A stretch of DNA of 64,000 bases from Linnemannia hyalina (Eukaryota > Mortierellomycota > Mortierellomycetes > Mortierellales > Mortierellaceae): contig JAHRHY010000018.1 of the NCBI GenBank assembly GCA_019671135.1, forward strand, positions 806,001 through 870,000, in the 5' to 3' direction. The position numbers and the translations under genes are program-made. Below, one piece after another: positions 1 through 12,046 of the stretch (the first letter of the stretch is position 1; each line of letters begins with the position of its first letter). The notes under the pieces were generated by a model, which was given only the letters and a program-made list of their open reading frames with translations, was not told where the DNA came from and ran no database searches.

Positions 1-1336
1 GCAGAATCGAAATGTGTTTAAAGTGGACAAAGGGCAAAAGAAATAGTAGGCGGTGATAGAAAACGGTTGATTTTTGCAGCAAGAAGGAAACAAAAGAATA
101 AAAGAACAAAAGGAAGAACCAAAAAAAAAAACAAAACAATGTGGGTGATAGTTTATGAAGAAGTGCATGAGTTCCTTACCTTTGTCCACCCTCTCTTCTA
201 TTCCCCCTCGGCAGAAACAGTGTCCGCTTCCTTATCAGATCGTATGGCAGATGGACTCTTCTTTTGGCAGTGATACAGGGATACACAACATACCCCTACC
301 TCGTGAGAAACAGCCGTGACCATGGAAACATCTCTCCTCTTTCCTTACCCCCCCTCCCATCGCCTTACCTATGCCGACCGTGAGTCCATGGAAGCGTCCT
401 TGATTGGAAGAGCGAGAGAAAAGCAAGCACAACATCACAAAACTCAAATAGCCAAAGCAAAAAAAGAAAGGACGCTCACAAATCTTTTTCTGTCATGCGT
501 TATGGTTTTCTTTCTCTTCGTGTGCCTCATTTCTTCATCCTCAACCAAATCGCTCATTTGCATTTTCGCGTCTCTGTCCTTGTCAACCCTGGAGATGGCG
601 ATCTTCTTATGTGTGTACTGGTAGTGGTATGGTATTGTGTGGTTCGGTGGATAGGGCTCGGCAAATTGGCTAAGAGAGAATTAGAAGGAAAGAGAAACGT
701 TACCTAAAACGACTAACAAGATGCAACCAACAAACACAAATCAACCTGCACGAGAAAAAAAAAAGTCAATGCTCTCGTACCTCCAACTCTGTCGCCGCAC
801 GCTTCCATTTGACGCTTCCTTTTTCAGGAAAGAGGAAAAAAGGGAGGCTATAGATTGCAGGGGGTAAGAAACAAAGGAGTAGGGGTAAAATATAAGGAAG
901 GTGGTTTAGACAGAAAAAAGTGTTCTGTGTCCACATGGGCTAAATTGGTCAAAATAACATATAGCAAACGGTTTTCGTTTTCTCCCGTCATTACGTTTAC
1001 CCAGAAACTGGAGATTACCAAGAGAATAAACAAGAGCGTTTCCCTGCCTCGCTTCGACTTGTTCCTCCTTCTGTTCCCTTTACTGCGCAAGGCTGGTGGA
1101 ATGGTTTCCCCTTTTCCTCTTTCTTTTCTACCTTTACGCGTTTTTGAAGTAAGGGAAGGTGAATGTGTAACGGCAAAATAGAGGAAGGGGGAGAGAGATG
1201 TTCTCGAATCGTCCTTTTTTTCATTTCAGTTTGTCCGAAAGGGCGAAAGGAGGGAGAGGGTAAACGTGCAATTAAAAAAATAAAACACCCCGACGATGAA
1301 AAGAAGAGAAGAGTGGGGAAGAAGAGATCGAAGATC

Positions 1337-1364
1337 AAAAAAAAAAAAAAAAAAAAAAAAAAAA
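1337..1364. repeat. Poly-A tract (28 A)
   Basis: An uninterrupted run of 28 A. Its exact length is unreliable in any assembly. No adjoining element or target-site duplication is visible that would mark it as a retroposon tail. Confidence 0.8.
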
Positions 1365-2117
1365 GGTGCGCAGACACCAGGTGGACAATTTGTAAAGCGA
1401 TGACGAGGCAAGATCGGCATTTTTTTTTGTATTTCTTTCAAGGGGATCTGACAAAGACTGTACGAGAAATGAACAGGAAGCAAAGAAACGAGAGACAGCG
1501 ACTCAAGATCACAGTCGACAAACATGTCGCGATTTTAAAAAGAGTGGGAGGGGGGCTAAGCAGGAAATGAAAACGTAAGAAAGCCATGAACAAAAAGACG
1601 AGAACCGGAAGAATTGCCATTGCCTGGCAATGGGGGGAACGGAGACTGTATGATTTATCGGGAAGAACTTCTTTCATCGTCCTGTTCATAATTACAAATC
1701 GATCAATACAAACAACAGGGTTGCTTCTTTTTTGCTTTGTTGTCGTGTGTTTGTGTATATGTTTAACAGGGAGTACAGTACCCTCCTGTTCGCTTGCTCA
1801 AAGTTACTCCTTTTGGGCATCATGCCCTCTGCTTTTATCCTTTCTTCACCACCCTCTTCTCTCTTTTTTCCAACCTTCTTTTCTTCTCTTTTACCCAGCT
1901 TCAGCACCCTCTCGCCTTAAAGACTAATATAAAAGAGCATCCCCTACCCTGGTTTCTTGTCCTCCTTTACCTCTTTTCCTCTTTTCTTTCTTCTCATTCA
2001 CCTCTTCCTCTTCTTCATTCTCCATCTCAACAATCACTTTCGTGTTGATCTCCTTTTTTCTCCCTTCATTCGTGTCCAACCGAGGTCGTGAACACGCAAC
2101 TCCTTTTCCCCTCTCTT

Positions 2118-2139
2118 CCCCCCCCCCCCCCCCCCCCCC
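2118..2139. repeat. Poly-C tract (22 C) in the ABC transporter leader
   Basis: An uninterrupted run of 22 C about 140 bases upstream of the transporter ATG, inside a C/T-rich stretch. It could form i-motif/G-quadruplex DNA. The length is likely polymorphic. Confidence 0.8.
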
Positions 2140-2277
2140 TTCCACTTCGCCCTCTTCTCTGCCTCTCGACTTTACCCCGGATAAACCCTCCCTCTCCCCC
2201 TCCTCTCAACTCCTAATACACATACCCAACAACAACCGATACCCCTACCTTTACCTTTACCCTTGTCTATTCGCAAT

Positions 2278-5200
2278 ATGTCAAAGATCTTCAAGAAGAA
2301 GGTCCCCCCACCAGTCCCAGAACCTGGCACCACCCCTGGTGTCTGTCCTGAAGAGACCGCCAACTTCTTCTCCCGTCTCACCTTCACCTGGGTCCAACCA
2401 CTCATGTCCATCGGCTCAACTCGTCCTCTGGAAAAGGAGGATATCTGGGAGCTGATCGAACGTCGACGCGCCGAGTACCTTTCGGCTCTCTTCCGTCAGG
2501 AGTGGGCCAAGGAGATGGCCAAGCACAATGCCAGTCTCGACGAGGAAAAGAACAAGGATGCCGACCTCAACAACGCCTCCTCTTCTGGATTGAAGAAAAA
2601 GAACAAGAACAAGAGCAAGGAGTACAGGCCCAAGCTGTGGAAGGCGTTCAATCGCACCTTCTTTTATCAGTTCTGGTCGGCTGGTGTCCTCAAGGTTATC
2701 GGAGATTCACTCCAGGTAAAGTCCACCTCATCCATGCAAACGTACAACCTTGTTTCTTCTCTTATTGCTTCATTCTTCAGCCCTTGATATGGTTATGATC
2801 TCAGTTACTTTGTTGCTCATTACGCTTGTTGGACCATCCTTCCTCCCTTCTTCTCTTCTGTTCCCCTGCAGAGTTGACAGGAACGGATATTCTCCCCGTT
2901 CATTTTGATCTGTCTCCTCTTACTTGGCAATCATCACGTTGTAACGTGTCTTTTCCGTCTCACTCACACCCCCTTTTTTTGCACACTTGTTCATTGCTAC
3001 CATAGGTCTTCCAACCCCTCGTTACCAAGGCCATCCTCAAATTTGTCACAGAGAGGTAAACACAATGCTCGTATTCAATTGATGACACACAGCCACTACC
3101 ACATGGCAGTTCATGGCTCTGACTAACGTATGTACTTTATCTCTCTCGCAATTAGTGTGTTGAAACGTCCAGCTGGAGAGGAGCCACCATTGTGGCATGG
3201 TATTTTGATGGCCATCGGTCTCTATTTCATGGGTATCTTTGCCTCGCTCGCCCTTCACCAGTTCTGGCAGCGCTCGACCAGCACTGGTGTCGGTATCCGT
3301 ACCGTCCTCATCACCAACATCTACCGCAAGGGCCTCCTCCTAAGCTCCAAAGCCAAGCAGGACTTCTCGACTGGAAAGGTCACCAACCTCATGTCAACCG
3401 ATGCTACCCGTCTCGACTTTGTCGCAGGATACTTTCATGTCATCTGGACTGCGCCCCTTATGATCGCCCTCATCCTCATCCTCCTCATCGTCAACATGGG
3501 TCCCACGGCCCTGGTCGGTTTCGTCTTCCTCCTCATCGTCGGCCCACTCCAGGCAAAGATTGTCGCCGCCCTCTCCGTCATCCGTCGCAAGTCGACCCTC
3601 ATCACTGATGCTCGTGTCAAGCTTACACAGGAGGTTCTCCAGGGTATGCGTGTCATCAAGTTCTACGGTTGGGAAGATGCCTTCTTGAGCAAGCTCGAGG
3701 ATCTTCGAAACAAGGAACTGAAGTACGTCCGGACCCTGCTGATCTCCCGCTCCGGTATTGCCGCCATCAATCTGACCGTCCCTGTCCTGGCTGCCACCTT
3801 GACCTTTGTTGCCTACTCTCTTGCCGGCAACGAGCTCACTCCCGCGATCGTCTTTTCATCCCTTTCTCTGTTCAACATCATGAGAATGCCCTTGATGATC
3901 TTGCCCCAGATCGTCAGTGCCATGGTCGATGCTCAGGTCTCTGCTCGCCGTATCGAGGATCTCTTCATGGCTGAGGAGCTCGAGGACTTGCCCCCCGTCA
4001 ACCCCGATCTGGAGCATGCTATTGACATTACCAACGGCAACTTCCATTGGGAGACCACCCTCAAGACTCTGACTATGGAGGAGTTGCAGAAGCAGGAGAA
4101 GGAGGAGCGCAAGCGCGGAGCCAACAAGAAGGAGCACAAGAAGGAACTCAAGGCCAAGGAGAAGGCAGAGAAGAAGGAGATCAAGAAACTTGCCAAGGCC
4201 AACGGTATTTCGCAGCAGGAGGCCGAGATGCTTTACCAGGAGGGTCGAGAGAAGACTACCTCGGAGCAGTCGAGCGAGACTATGTCGATCCAAGAAAAGA
4301 TGCTGTCCAAGCTTCAGGAGAAGGACCCCTCACCCGACACCGAGTCGATTTTGACCTCTTCCCATGAAAGCGACAATGGCGAGAATTCCCAGCAGGAGAG
4401 CGGTGTTGAGCGCCAGGGATCGATCCACTCGGAGGAGAAGGGCACTTTTATACTCAAGAACATTGACCTCAAGATTCCTCGTGGCCAGCTGGTTGCGATT
4501 GTCGGAGCTGTCGGAAGCGGAAAGTCGTCGCTATTGAACGCCTTGGTCGGAGAGATGAAGAAAGTCAGCGGCACAATGTCGTACGGTGGCACCATCGGTT
4601 ACTGCCCCCAGTCGGCCTGGATTCAGAACGCGACTGTCAAGGACAATATTCTGTTTGGTCTTCCCTTGGACGAGGCCCGCTACCAGCGCGTCATCAAAGA
4701 CTGTGCCCTTGAGCGCGATATCCAGATCCTGCCCGACGGAGACCAGACCGAGATCGGAGAGCGCGGTATCAACTTGTCTGGTGGTCAGAAGCAGCGTGTT
4801 AACATTGCCCGTGCCGTCTACTATGATGCCGATGTCGTCTTGCTGGATGACCCTCTGTCGGCCGTTGATGCCCACGTCGGCAAGTACTTGTTCAAGAACT
4901 GTATCTTGGGAGCGCTCCAAGGAAAGACCCGTGTTCTGGTCACTCACCAGCTCCATGTCTTGCCCCAGGTCGATTATGTTATCTGCATGAAAGACGGCGA
5001 GATTGTCGAGCGCGGAACCTTTCACGAGTTGATGGGCAATGACGGCGAGTTTGCCTCGTTGATGAAGGCCCACGGAGGTATCGAGGAGTCCGAGGAAGTT
5101 GCCGACGATAACAGCGTCGACTCTGCTGCCACTGCAGCTGGTGCCGAGAAGGTTGCCGGTGAGGTCTCGGAGGATGCCAAGGATGAGAAAACCGATGAAA

Positions 5201-7299
5201 AGAAGGAGGGTGGCAAGGCCAAGAAGGGGCTGATGTCCCAGGAGGAGCGTGCTACCGGATCGGTTGACGGAAATATCTACAAGACCTATGTCGAAGCTGC
5301 CGGTGGCAAGTACCTTGTCCCCCTCTTACTGTTCATCCTCATCATCACCCAAGTTGCCAAGGTTGGGTAAGTACTCTTTTTTGTCATTCATTCTTCGGTA
5401 ATATTGCTCTTAAGTCTCTTTTTTACACACTCCTAATTTTCCTTACTTGCCTCGAATAGAAACGATCTCTGGTTGAGTTGGTGGACTGCAAACACCTTCA
5501 ATCAGTCGCAAAAGTTCTACATGATTCTGTACGCCGTCTGGGGTATCGCACAGGGAGTCTTCCAGTTCATCAACGGTTTCTTCTTCTCGATTGCCGGAGC
5601 TAATGCCGCCAAGGCACTCCACCAGCGTGCCCTCCAGAACATCTTCCGCGCTCCCTCATCTTTCTTTGACACCACCCCTCTCGGCCGTATCATCAACCGT
5701 TTCTCCAAGGATGTCGACGCCACGGACAATTTGCTCTCGGAGGCCTACAGAATGTTCACCGGTACCGCTGCCATTGTCCTGTCGACCTTCATCTTGATCT
5801 CGGCCATCTTCCCTTACTTCTTGATCCCTTTAGTCCCCATGCTGATCTTTTACTACTATGCCGCCATCTACTACCGTTCATCGTCCCGCGAGATCAAGCG
5901 TATCGACTCGATCCTGCGTTCGTCGTTGTATGCCCATTTCTCAGAGACTCTCAGTGGTTTGGCTACCATCCGTGCCTACCGTGAGCAAGAGCGGTTTATT
6001 GGCCGCAATGCTTACTTTATCGATCTGGAGAACCGTCCTTACTTTATGAGTTACTCGATTCAGCGCTGGCTCGGTGTCCGCATTGAGACCATTGCCAACA
6101 CCTTGGTCTTCTGTACGTCTATCCTCGGTGTTTGTGGACGTTATACCATCGAACCCGCTACCATTGGTCTTGTCCTCAGTTACTCCATGTCTGTCACTGG
6201 TACCTTCAACTGGTGTGTCCGCCAATTCGCCGAAGTCGTAAGTCCTCTTCATCATGCGTATAGATGTTTGGCTATGATTGTTGGTATGAGCCTTTTCATG
6301 AATTGATATCTAACATTTTGAATATGTTGCGTTAACAACTATTTCAAATAGGAAAACAACATGAATGCAGTTGAGCGTTTGTACCACTACTCCGAGGTGC
6401 TGGCGGTCGAGGCTGATGCTGTGATTCCCGACAACCGCCCCTCGGATAACTGGCCCAGCGCAGGTGCGATCTCCATCCGCAACCTCGAGATGCGTTATCG
6501 CCCTGAGTTGCCCTCTGTTCTCCACGACCTCTCGCTCGACATCCAGGGAGGCGAGAAGATTGGAGTTGTCGGTCGTACTGGTGCCGGCAAGTCGTCGATT
6601 ATGATGGCTCTATTCCGTTTGGTCGAGCCCACTAAGGGTACGATGAAGATTGATGGAGTCGATATCTGCAAGATTGGGTTGTTTGATCTCCGTACCCGTT
6701 TGGCGATTATCCCCCAGGACCCTGTCCTGTTCAGTGGTACCATCCGGTCCAACTTGGATCCCTTTGAGAAGCGCACGGATCAGGAGCTGTGGGAGGTTTT
6801 GGAGCGTTCGGATCTGAAGGCATATGTGACCTCGTGTGATGGCGGACTTGACTCTCAGGTGACCGAGTTTGGCGAGAATTTGAGTGTGGGTCAGCGTCAG
6901 CTGTTGTGCCTTGCTCGAGCCATGTTGACGCGCGCACGGGTGATTATTATGGACGAGGCGACGGCGTCGGTGGATGTGGCCACGGATGTGATGTTGCAGA
7001 AGGCGATCCGTGTGGATTTCGCACAGTCGACGGTGTTGACGATTGCGCATCGGCTGAACACTGTGATTGATTATTCTAGAGTTCTTGTGTTGGACCATGG
7101 CGAGATCAAGGAGTTTGATACCCCTGCGAACCTGTTGAGCAGACCCGACTCTGTGTTCTCGAGCATGGTGGATGAGACTGGCCCAGCAAATGCGGCGCTG
7201 TTGAGGCAGTTGGCCGCTGCGGCTGCTGCTGGCAATGTCATTGCAGTCGAGGAGGTCCTTGGCGCCACTGAGTCTGATGTCAAGGGCTATGACGTGTAG
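2278..7299 (+). CDS. ABCC-family (MRP/Yor1-like) ABC exporter, 5 exons, about 1474 aa
   Basis: Exons 2278-2715, 3006-3055, 3156-5366, 5460-6237 and 6352-7299 join in frame with GT-AG introns. The ATG at 2278 is the first in-frame ATG after the pyrimidine-rich leader. The protein is a full TMD1-NBD1-TMD2-NBD2 transporter without the extra N-terminal TMD0. NBD1 has Walker A GAVGSGKSS near residue 613, signature LSGGQ near 703, and the LLDDPLSAVDAH Walker B in which Asp replaces the catalytic Glu, as is usual in ABCC. NBD2 has Walker A GRTGAGKSS near 1233, signature LSVGQ, and MDEATASVD with the Glu intact, so the two ATP sites are asymmetric. A Lys/Glu-rich, partly coiled-coil linker of about 130 residues lies between TMD1 and NBD1. 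Length and architecture match yeast Yor1 (1477 aa), a plasma-membrane exporter of organic anions and drugs. The substrate cannot be read from sequence. Confidence 0.93.
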
Positions 7300-7912
7300 T
7301 TTAGCTTCTTATTCTTATTTATATCCCTTTTTTTTTCTTGCATCCCCTACTTATCCCTTTGCATCCCCTAATTATGTTTGGTACCTTCATAGTTAGTTCA
7401 CCCTAATATACAATTTACTATGACATGTGTATGGTTGATAGATATGAATGAATGGATGCATGGGAGCCTTGGGTTTTATAGTTGTAGATCTGCTCCTGAC
7501 AATGACGAGCAAGGGTGGACCAGACTGGAGATCCAATGATTTCCGACAGGTGTGTGCAAAAGACCATTCCTCTAGAGCGCCTTTGAGGTTGATTTCGTGT
7601 AAGACCTTTTTATCAGGTTTCTTCCCCATCTTTTCTTAAGCCCTATCCCACGACAGGGTGTCAGCCACCGATTCATCCCACACATCCACGTATTCGTGCC
7701 AATAAGCCCTCTTTGATTCCTCTTTCTTTCTTTCTCCCTCCCGCTTTTTCCTTTTCTTCGTACCATCCCACACTCACACTCTCACTCTCACTCTCACTCT
7801 TCCTTTTTACTTCACTCCCACAGCCACTTTTCATTCCCTCTTTTTGCATTCACTCTCACTCACAACCAACACTCACACTCACTCACTCTCACACTCACTC
7901 TCACACACAGCA
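7300..7912. other. 3' flank of the ABC gene and promoter/leader of the hydrolase gene
   Basis: No gene seen. The first half is T-rich 3' UTR-like DNA. From about 7766 to 7911 there are imperfect cactct/cactca repeats that end directly at the hydrolase ATG, so they probably lie in its 5' leader. Confidence 0.55.
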
Positions 7913-10900
7913 ATGTCGACCACATACTCGCGCAGGCAGCGCATGTGGCTCGCCTTCCTCGCTTCCTTCTTCCTCCCCGTCTGGATCGCACTCACCTGTA
8001 CGCCTCTTCCTCTTATTCACACTCATACAATCTCCTCTTGAGTCTTGGCAACAACAAACAACAAACAACTAACCCCGGTTCCTTCTATTATCCCCTTCTC
8101 TCTCTCTCTCTCTCTCCCTCTCTCCCTCTCTATCTCATTTTACAGGCGTGGTGTACGTTGTCGCATGGCTCATCTATCTCCGCTATGGCAAGTATCTACC
8201 CTCGTTTTCCCTTTCATACGCATACACTCTTTCGCTATCTCAGTACCCCCATCCATAATCAACATCTACATCAACACATACATCACAGACATACACAGGG
8301 GTCCCTTACCCTTCCTTTGCACAAGCACCCTGCCTTTTTTTTGCATGAAGTGTGAACAAACCAACCTCTCAACTCTCTTTTATATTCTGCAATACCCTGT
8401 TCAGCTCCGAACTGAAAAAGAAAAATACTCCACATCACACTCTCTTTCCTCCACTTTACAACACGCTCTCGACTCCCTCCACTCTCTCTCTAATATCAAT
8501 TCATACTCCTCCGCCAGCTCTCTTCACTCGGTTGGCTGGCATGGACTTGGACCTGGACCAGGGCAGGAGCTGGTCTTCGGCTCACTAACTCAACTCGTTT
8601 TTTTGATCCAACTCAATCCGACAAAAATCGTAACTAAAACGGGGGCAGAAGGAACAAAGAGGGAGGTGTTGTAGAAAAGTGGTGAATGGGTGGGGTAGCC
8701 TTTTGCTCTCACGGGCGCATAGTTTAATTGTGCTCGCTCACAGTTGCCCTTGCGGCTATTGTTGTTGTTTTTGTTGTCTTTTTCAGTCCTCCCCGAGTCA
8801 GCCATCCTTCCCCCTCACTTTGCTCGCTCTCATGCTAGCAAAGAAAAAGTGTAAACAAAGCATGCCAACAAATCATCTCAACAAACAGCAAAGCGTCAGA
8901 ATACCATTTGGCTTGTTGCCTAAGCGTGATTCTGGAAGCAAGGGTCTCCACGCTCCTCCCGCACCCTTTTTTCACACCATAGACATGTGTCTATGGTAAG
9001 GCCTCATCCCTTCCTCCCTCATCCCTTCCTCCCTCATCCTCCTTCCCACTTTCGTGCGTGCGTGTCTATCCAAACCGGTGTTCGGTTGATATGCACTATC
9101 GCTGGAGCGTGCTATTTTTTGTTTGTATGTATGCCAGACTTGCCGATTAGGTGATGAACGAGCGCCTCCACTTCTTGTATTCTACTCTCCCCATAAACCC
9201 CTTACCGCGTGGTCCAGGAGGAGAGATAGAGTGAAAAAAAGAGCGAGACGATAGGTTTCCGCAGATAGCCAGCAAGATAGAAGAGTGGAGGATCATCATT
9301 GATTGCATAGTGATGGCTTGGGGATGGTTCTAGGCCAACCTATCTCTGCGATAGAAAAGAAAAAAACACCCTCTTCATGCCCTGTGTCTTGCATTGGCTT
9401 TATCTTCAAGAACGAACTATTTTTTTCTCTCTCTCTCCCAGATCTACTTGTCATTCTGATACGACGCGAACAAACGAAGAGGAGGCTCCCCTTTCACCCT
9501 TTCTTTTTCTTTTGTTGCTACAACTCCCTCCCCCCCTATATCGCGTTATTGTTTTCTGTAACACTATCGAGACAATTGATAACACCGAAAAATAACTAAC
9601 GATCACCTTCTTATCTACTTCTTTTCTCTTCGGCTCTGTTCTTTGAAATTGGATGAACTGTGCATCGTTGCATATTGTGCTCTCATTCATCTCCACGACG
9701 TCGTCGACCTGTCCTTTTGTCTGTTTGATGCCAATGCGACCTTTCTACCCCAACAGCTCAGACAGGTAAGAAACAGTGTGTTGGTTACACACGACCCAAC
9801 ACTCAATGCAATGGAACTCTGCTCATTTATATCGTTTCCTCCCTCTCGTCCCTTGGGCCCGTCTTGCACATGAAATTTCTTATTCGGCACATATCAATAT
9901 GACTTGGCTTGGCACTGTAGCAGTGGCCATGTCTCGTTTCATTGCGCCGACCATTTTTTTTCTCGACTGTCGCTTTCATGTTCAGAGCAATTTGGGTTGT
10001 CTCGCTATGTCGGAGTCCCTCATTCATTGAATACACGTTTCGCAAAATGGCGACTTTAGATAGGAGCGATGAAGGAAAAAAAACTTGGATTAGGAGCAGC
10101 CAAAATAGAGGTGTAATAGCGCATGCCTAAACTAGCACCTGGAAAGAAAAAATCTCATGCGACTCACCATTCTTTTTTTCCCTAAACACAGACGCACCTC
10201 AGGCATATCCATATTTGCCATACCATCCTATCCGTGTGTACAAGGTGGTCAGCACATATGCCGAACTGCAGTTCAACAAACTCATGCGGCTCGTGCCCAT
10301 GTTTGGTCACTTTGCACGCTTCCAACTCACCAATGGCAAGAAAACCGACATGATCAAGTAAGTGTCCACCCACACACACCGTCATTCCATTATTAATCCC
10401 TCTCCTTTCTCCTCTCCTCGCTTTGCTCTATCCTTGTGAATGATCAACCTGACATCATGTAGTATCATGACCATAACCATCGAGTCAATTCCCCCCTTCC
10501 CCATCCCTCCACCTATCTATCATATCACATCTACTATTCGTGTTCTATTGCTGACCAAATTGATACTATACTAAACATAATAGAAATGTCGCATACGGAC
10601 GTGGAAACAACTTGTTGGACATTTATATTGGCGGCCCCTCGCCTGCTGTGACTTCACTCAGCAGCCATGCCGATGATGATGCAGAATCGGACCACACCGT
10701 CGAGTCGAACGGAAACCCAGTGATCATTTATGTCTATGGAGGCGCGTGGGATTCGGGTCATAAGAGCATGATGATGCCCATGGCCCAGAACCTCGCCAAC
10801 CAAGGATACATTGTGATCGTCCCTGATTACACACGGTACCCTCAGGCCAAGATTGAGGGTATGGTCCGGGATGTTCAGGATGCTGTTGTGTGGACGTCGC

Positions 10901-11721
10901 AGAACGCGACTCGGTATGGAGGTGACCCATCGAACATCTACCTCATGGGCTCTGGATCTGGTGCGCATGTCGCTTCATTGGCGATTATGAATGATGCGAT
11001 TGAGCAACTGGGAGGTATCCCTGCCCCCGCTGTCGAAGGTGACAGCTCGCCTTTGGTCAAGATCCCCTCGTGGCCCGATCAACTTGCCAACTTGCACACC
11101 ACCGCCCAGCAGCAACAAAAACAGCCTCGACTCAAGGAGCGTGTCCAGGGATTGATCCTCTTCTCGGGAGTGTTTGATATCACATTCTACTATGCATACC
11201 TACACAAGCGCGGAATCGAGGAGGTCTCGGCGATGCCCCGAGTGATGCACCATTCTGCCAACAACTACCTCGCCTGCTCGCCTTCCTGGATTCTGTCGAC
11301 CGCGACCGAGAACTTGCAACAGCCCGAGTTGTTGGAGCAGGTCCTCCCCAAGACTATTCTTATCGTCCATGGAGAGCAGGACCGGCTCATCCCTGCACAC
11401 TCGTCCCAGACCCTGTTCAACCTGCTCTGTGCGGCTGAGATCCCTAACATCAAGTTCAAGGTCTACACTGGCCAGTCGCATCTCGACCCTGCGATTGATT
11501 TGATCCTGCCGTCCAACGCGATCACGGCAGCGTTGTTGAACGATATTGCGGACGTTGTGCGACCCTCGATGGTTCCTGGAACCGGTGCCAGTACACCGAA
11601 CAGTGGGGTTGATGATGGACAGGGCGGCGAGGAGGAGCATCAGATGTTGAAGCAGCAGCAGGATCAGTACACCAAGGACTTTTCTGCCTCCCTCATGAGG
11701 GACTCTGCTCTCGTGTTTTAA
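7913..11721 (+). CDS. Membrane-anchored alpha/beta hydrolase (esterase/lipase-like), about 476 aa
   Basis: Proposed exons: 7913-7997, 8146-8187, 10192-10357, 10584-11721. Exons 1-2 encode a hydrophobic N-terminal anchor. The rest is an alpha/beta hydrolase of the HGG/prenylcysteine-methylesterase-like group: a YGGAW oxyanion-hole segment in place of HGGGW, PDYTRYPQ, a GSGSGAH nucleophile elbow, an acid in HGEQD and a histidine in GQSHLDP. The join from exon 2 to exon 3 keeps frame only if intron 2 uses a GC donor (8188, followed by AAGT) and acceptor AG at 10190-10191. The intron is then about 2.0 kb. A GT donor 4 bases downstream gives the wrong phase unless an unseen exon intervenes. The serine expected at the third elbow position is Gly, with Ser one place later. 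The hydrolase fold is secure; the 5' structure is not. The gene is convergent with the carrier gene. Confidence 0.75.
8976..8997. repeat. Perfect short inverted repeat (10-bp arms, 2-nt centre)
   Basis: Arms 8976-8985 (accatagaca) and 8988-8997 (tgtctatggt) are exact reverse complements around TG. It lies inside the proposed large intron and could form a hairpin or be a dimeric-protein site. Confidence 0.7.
9003..9040. repeat. Tandem ctcatcccttcc repeat (about 3 copies)
   Basis: A 12-base unit repeats about three times right after the inverted repeat. It is simple pyrimidine-rich sequence. Confidence 0.6.
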
Positions 11722-12046
11722 ACGATTTTGTTTGTTTAGAACACTCTCTGTGTTGTGATTGATCCTATGATCGCAACCCATCACCACCACCTCTACCTGT
11801 ATATACCTCTTTCCACCCCCCCCTCCCCACCATGCATCCAACCAAACCAACCAACCTTTCTTTTTCTCTTTTTTCTTTTTTTTTTTTCGATTCTTCACTC
11901 TGACAAAGTCTGGCAGCTTTTGTAGTTTTGTAGTTTTGTATTGTTCGTTCAAGTTCTACATAAAAATACACGGGTTTCGAAAAAAGAAAAAAAAGGATGC
12001 AAAAATGCGAGGTTGAATGCAATGTAAGAAAAGAGAGGGGTTTTGT

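Larger units (their letters stand above)
1..2277. other. Gene-free 5' flank and leader of the ABC transporter gene
   Basis: No reading frame here has the codon use, splice signals or similarity of a real gene. The frames that exist are short and low-complexity. The last 500 bases are strongly pyrimidine-rich and run into the ABC transporter start, so they are probably promoter and 5' leader. Two long homopolymers are listed separately. Confidence 0.6.
8188..10191 (+). other. Proposed 2.0-kb GC-AG intron in the hydrolase gene
   Basis: It starts GCAAGT and ends ACAG. It holds CT dinucleotide tracts (about 8097-8135), a short tandem repeat and a perfect 10-bp-stem palindrome. No reading frame with coding character is seen on either strand. 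A GT-donor-like end at 9765 leaves room for an undetected alternative exon or promoter. Confidence 0.45.
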
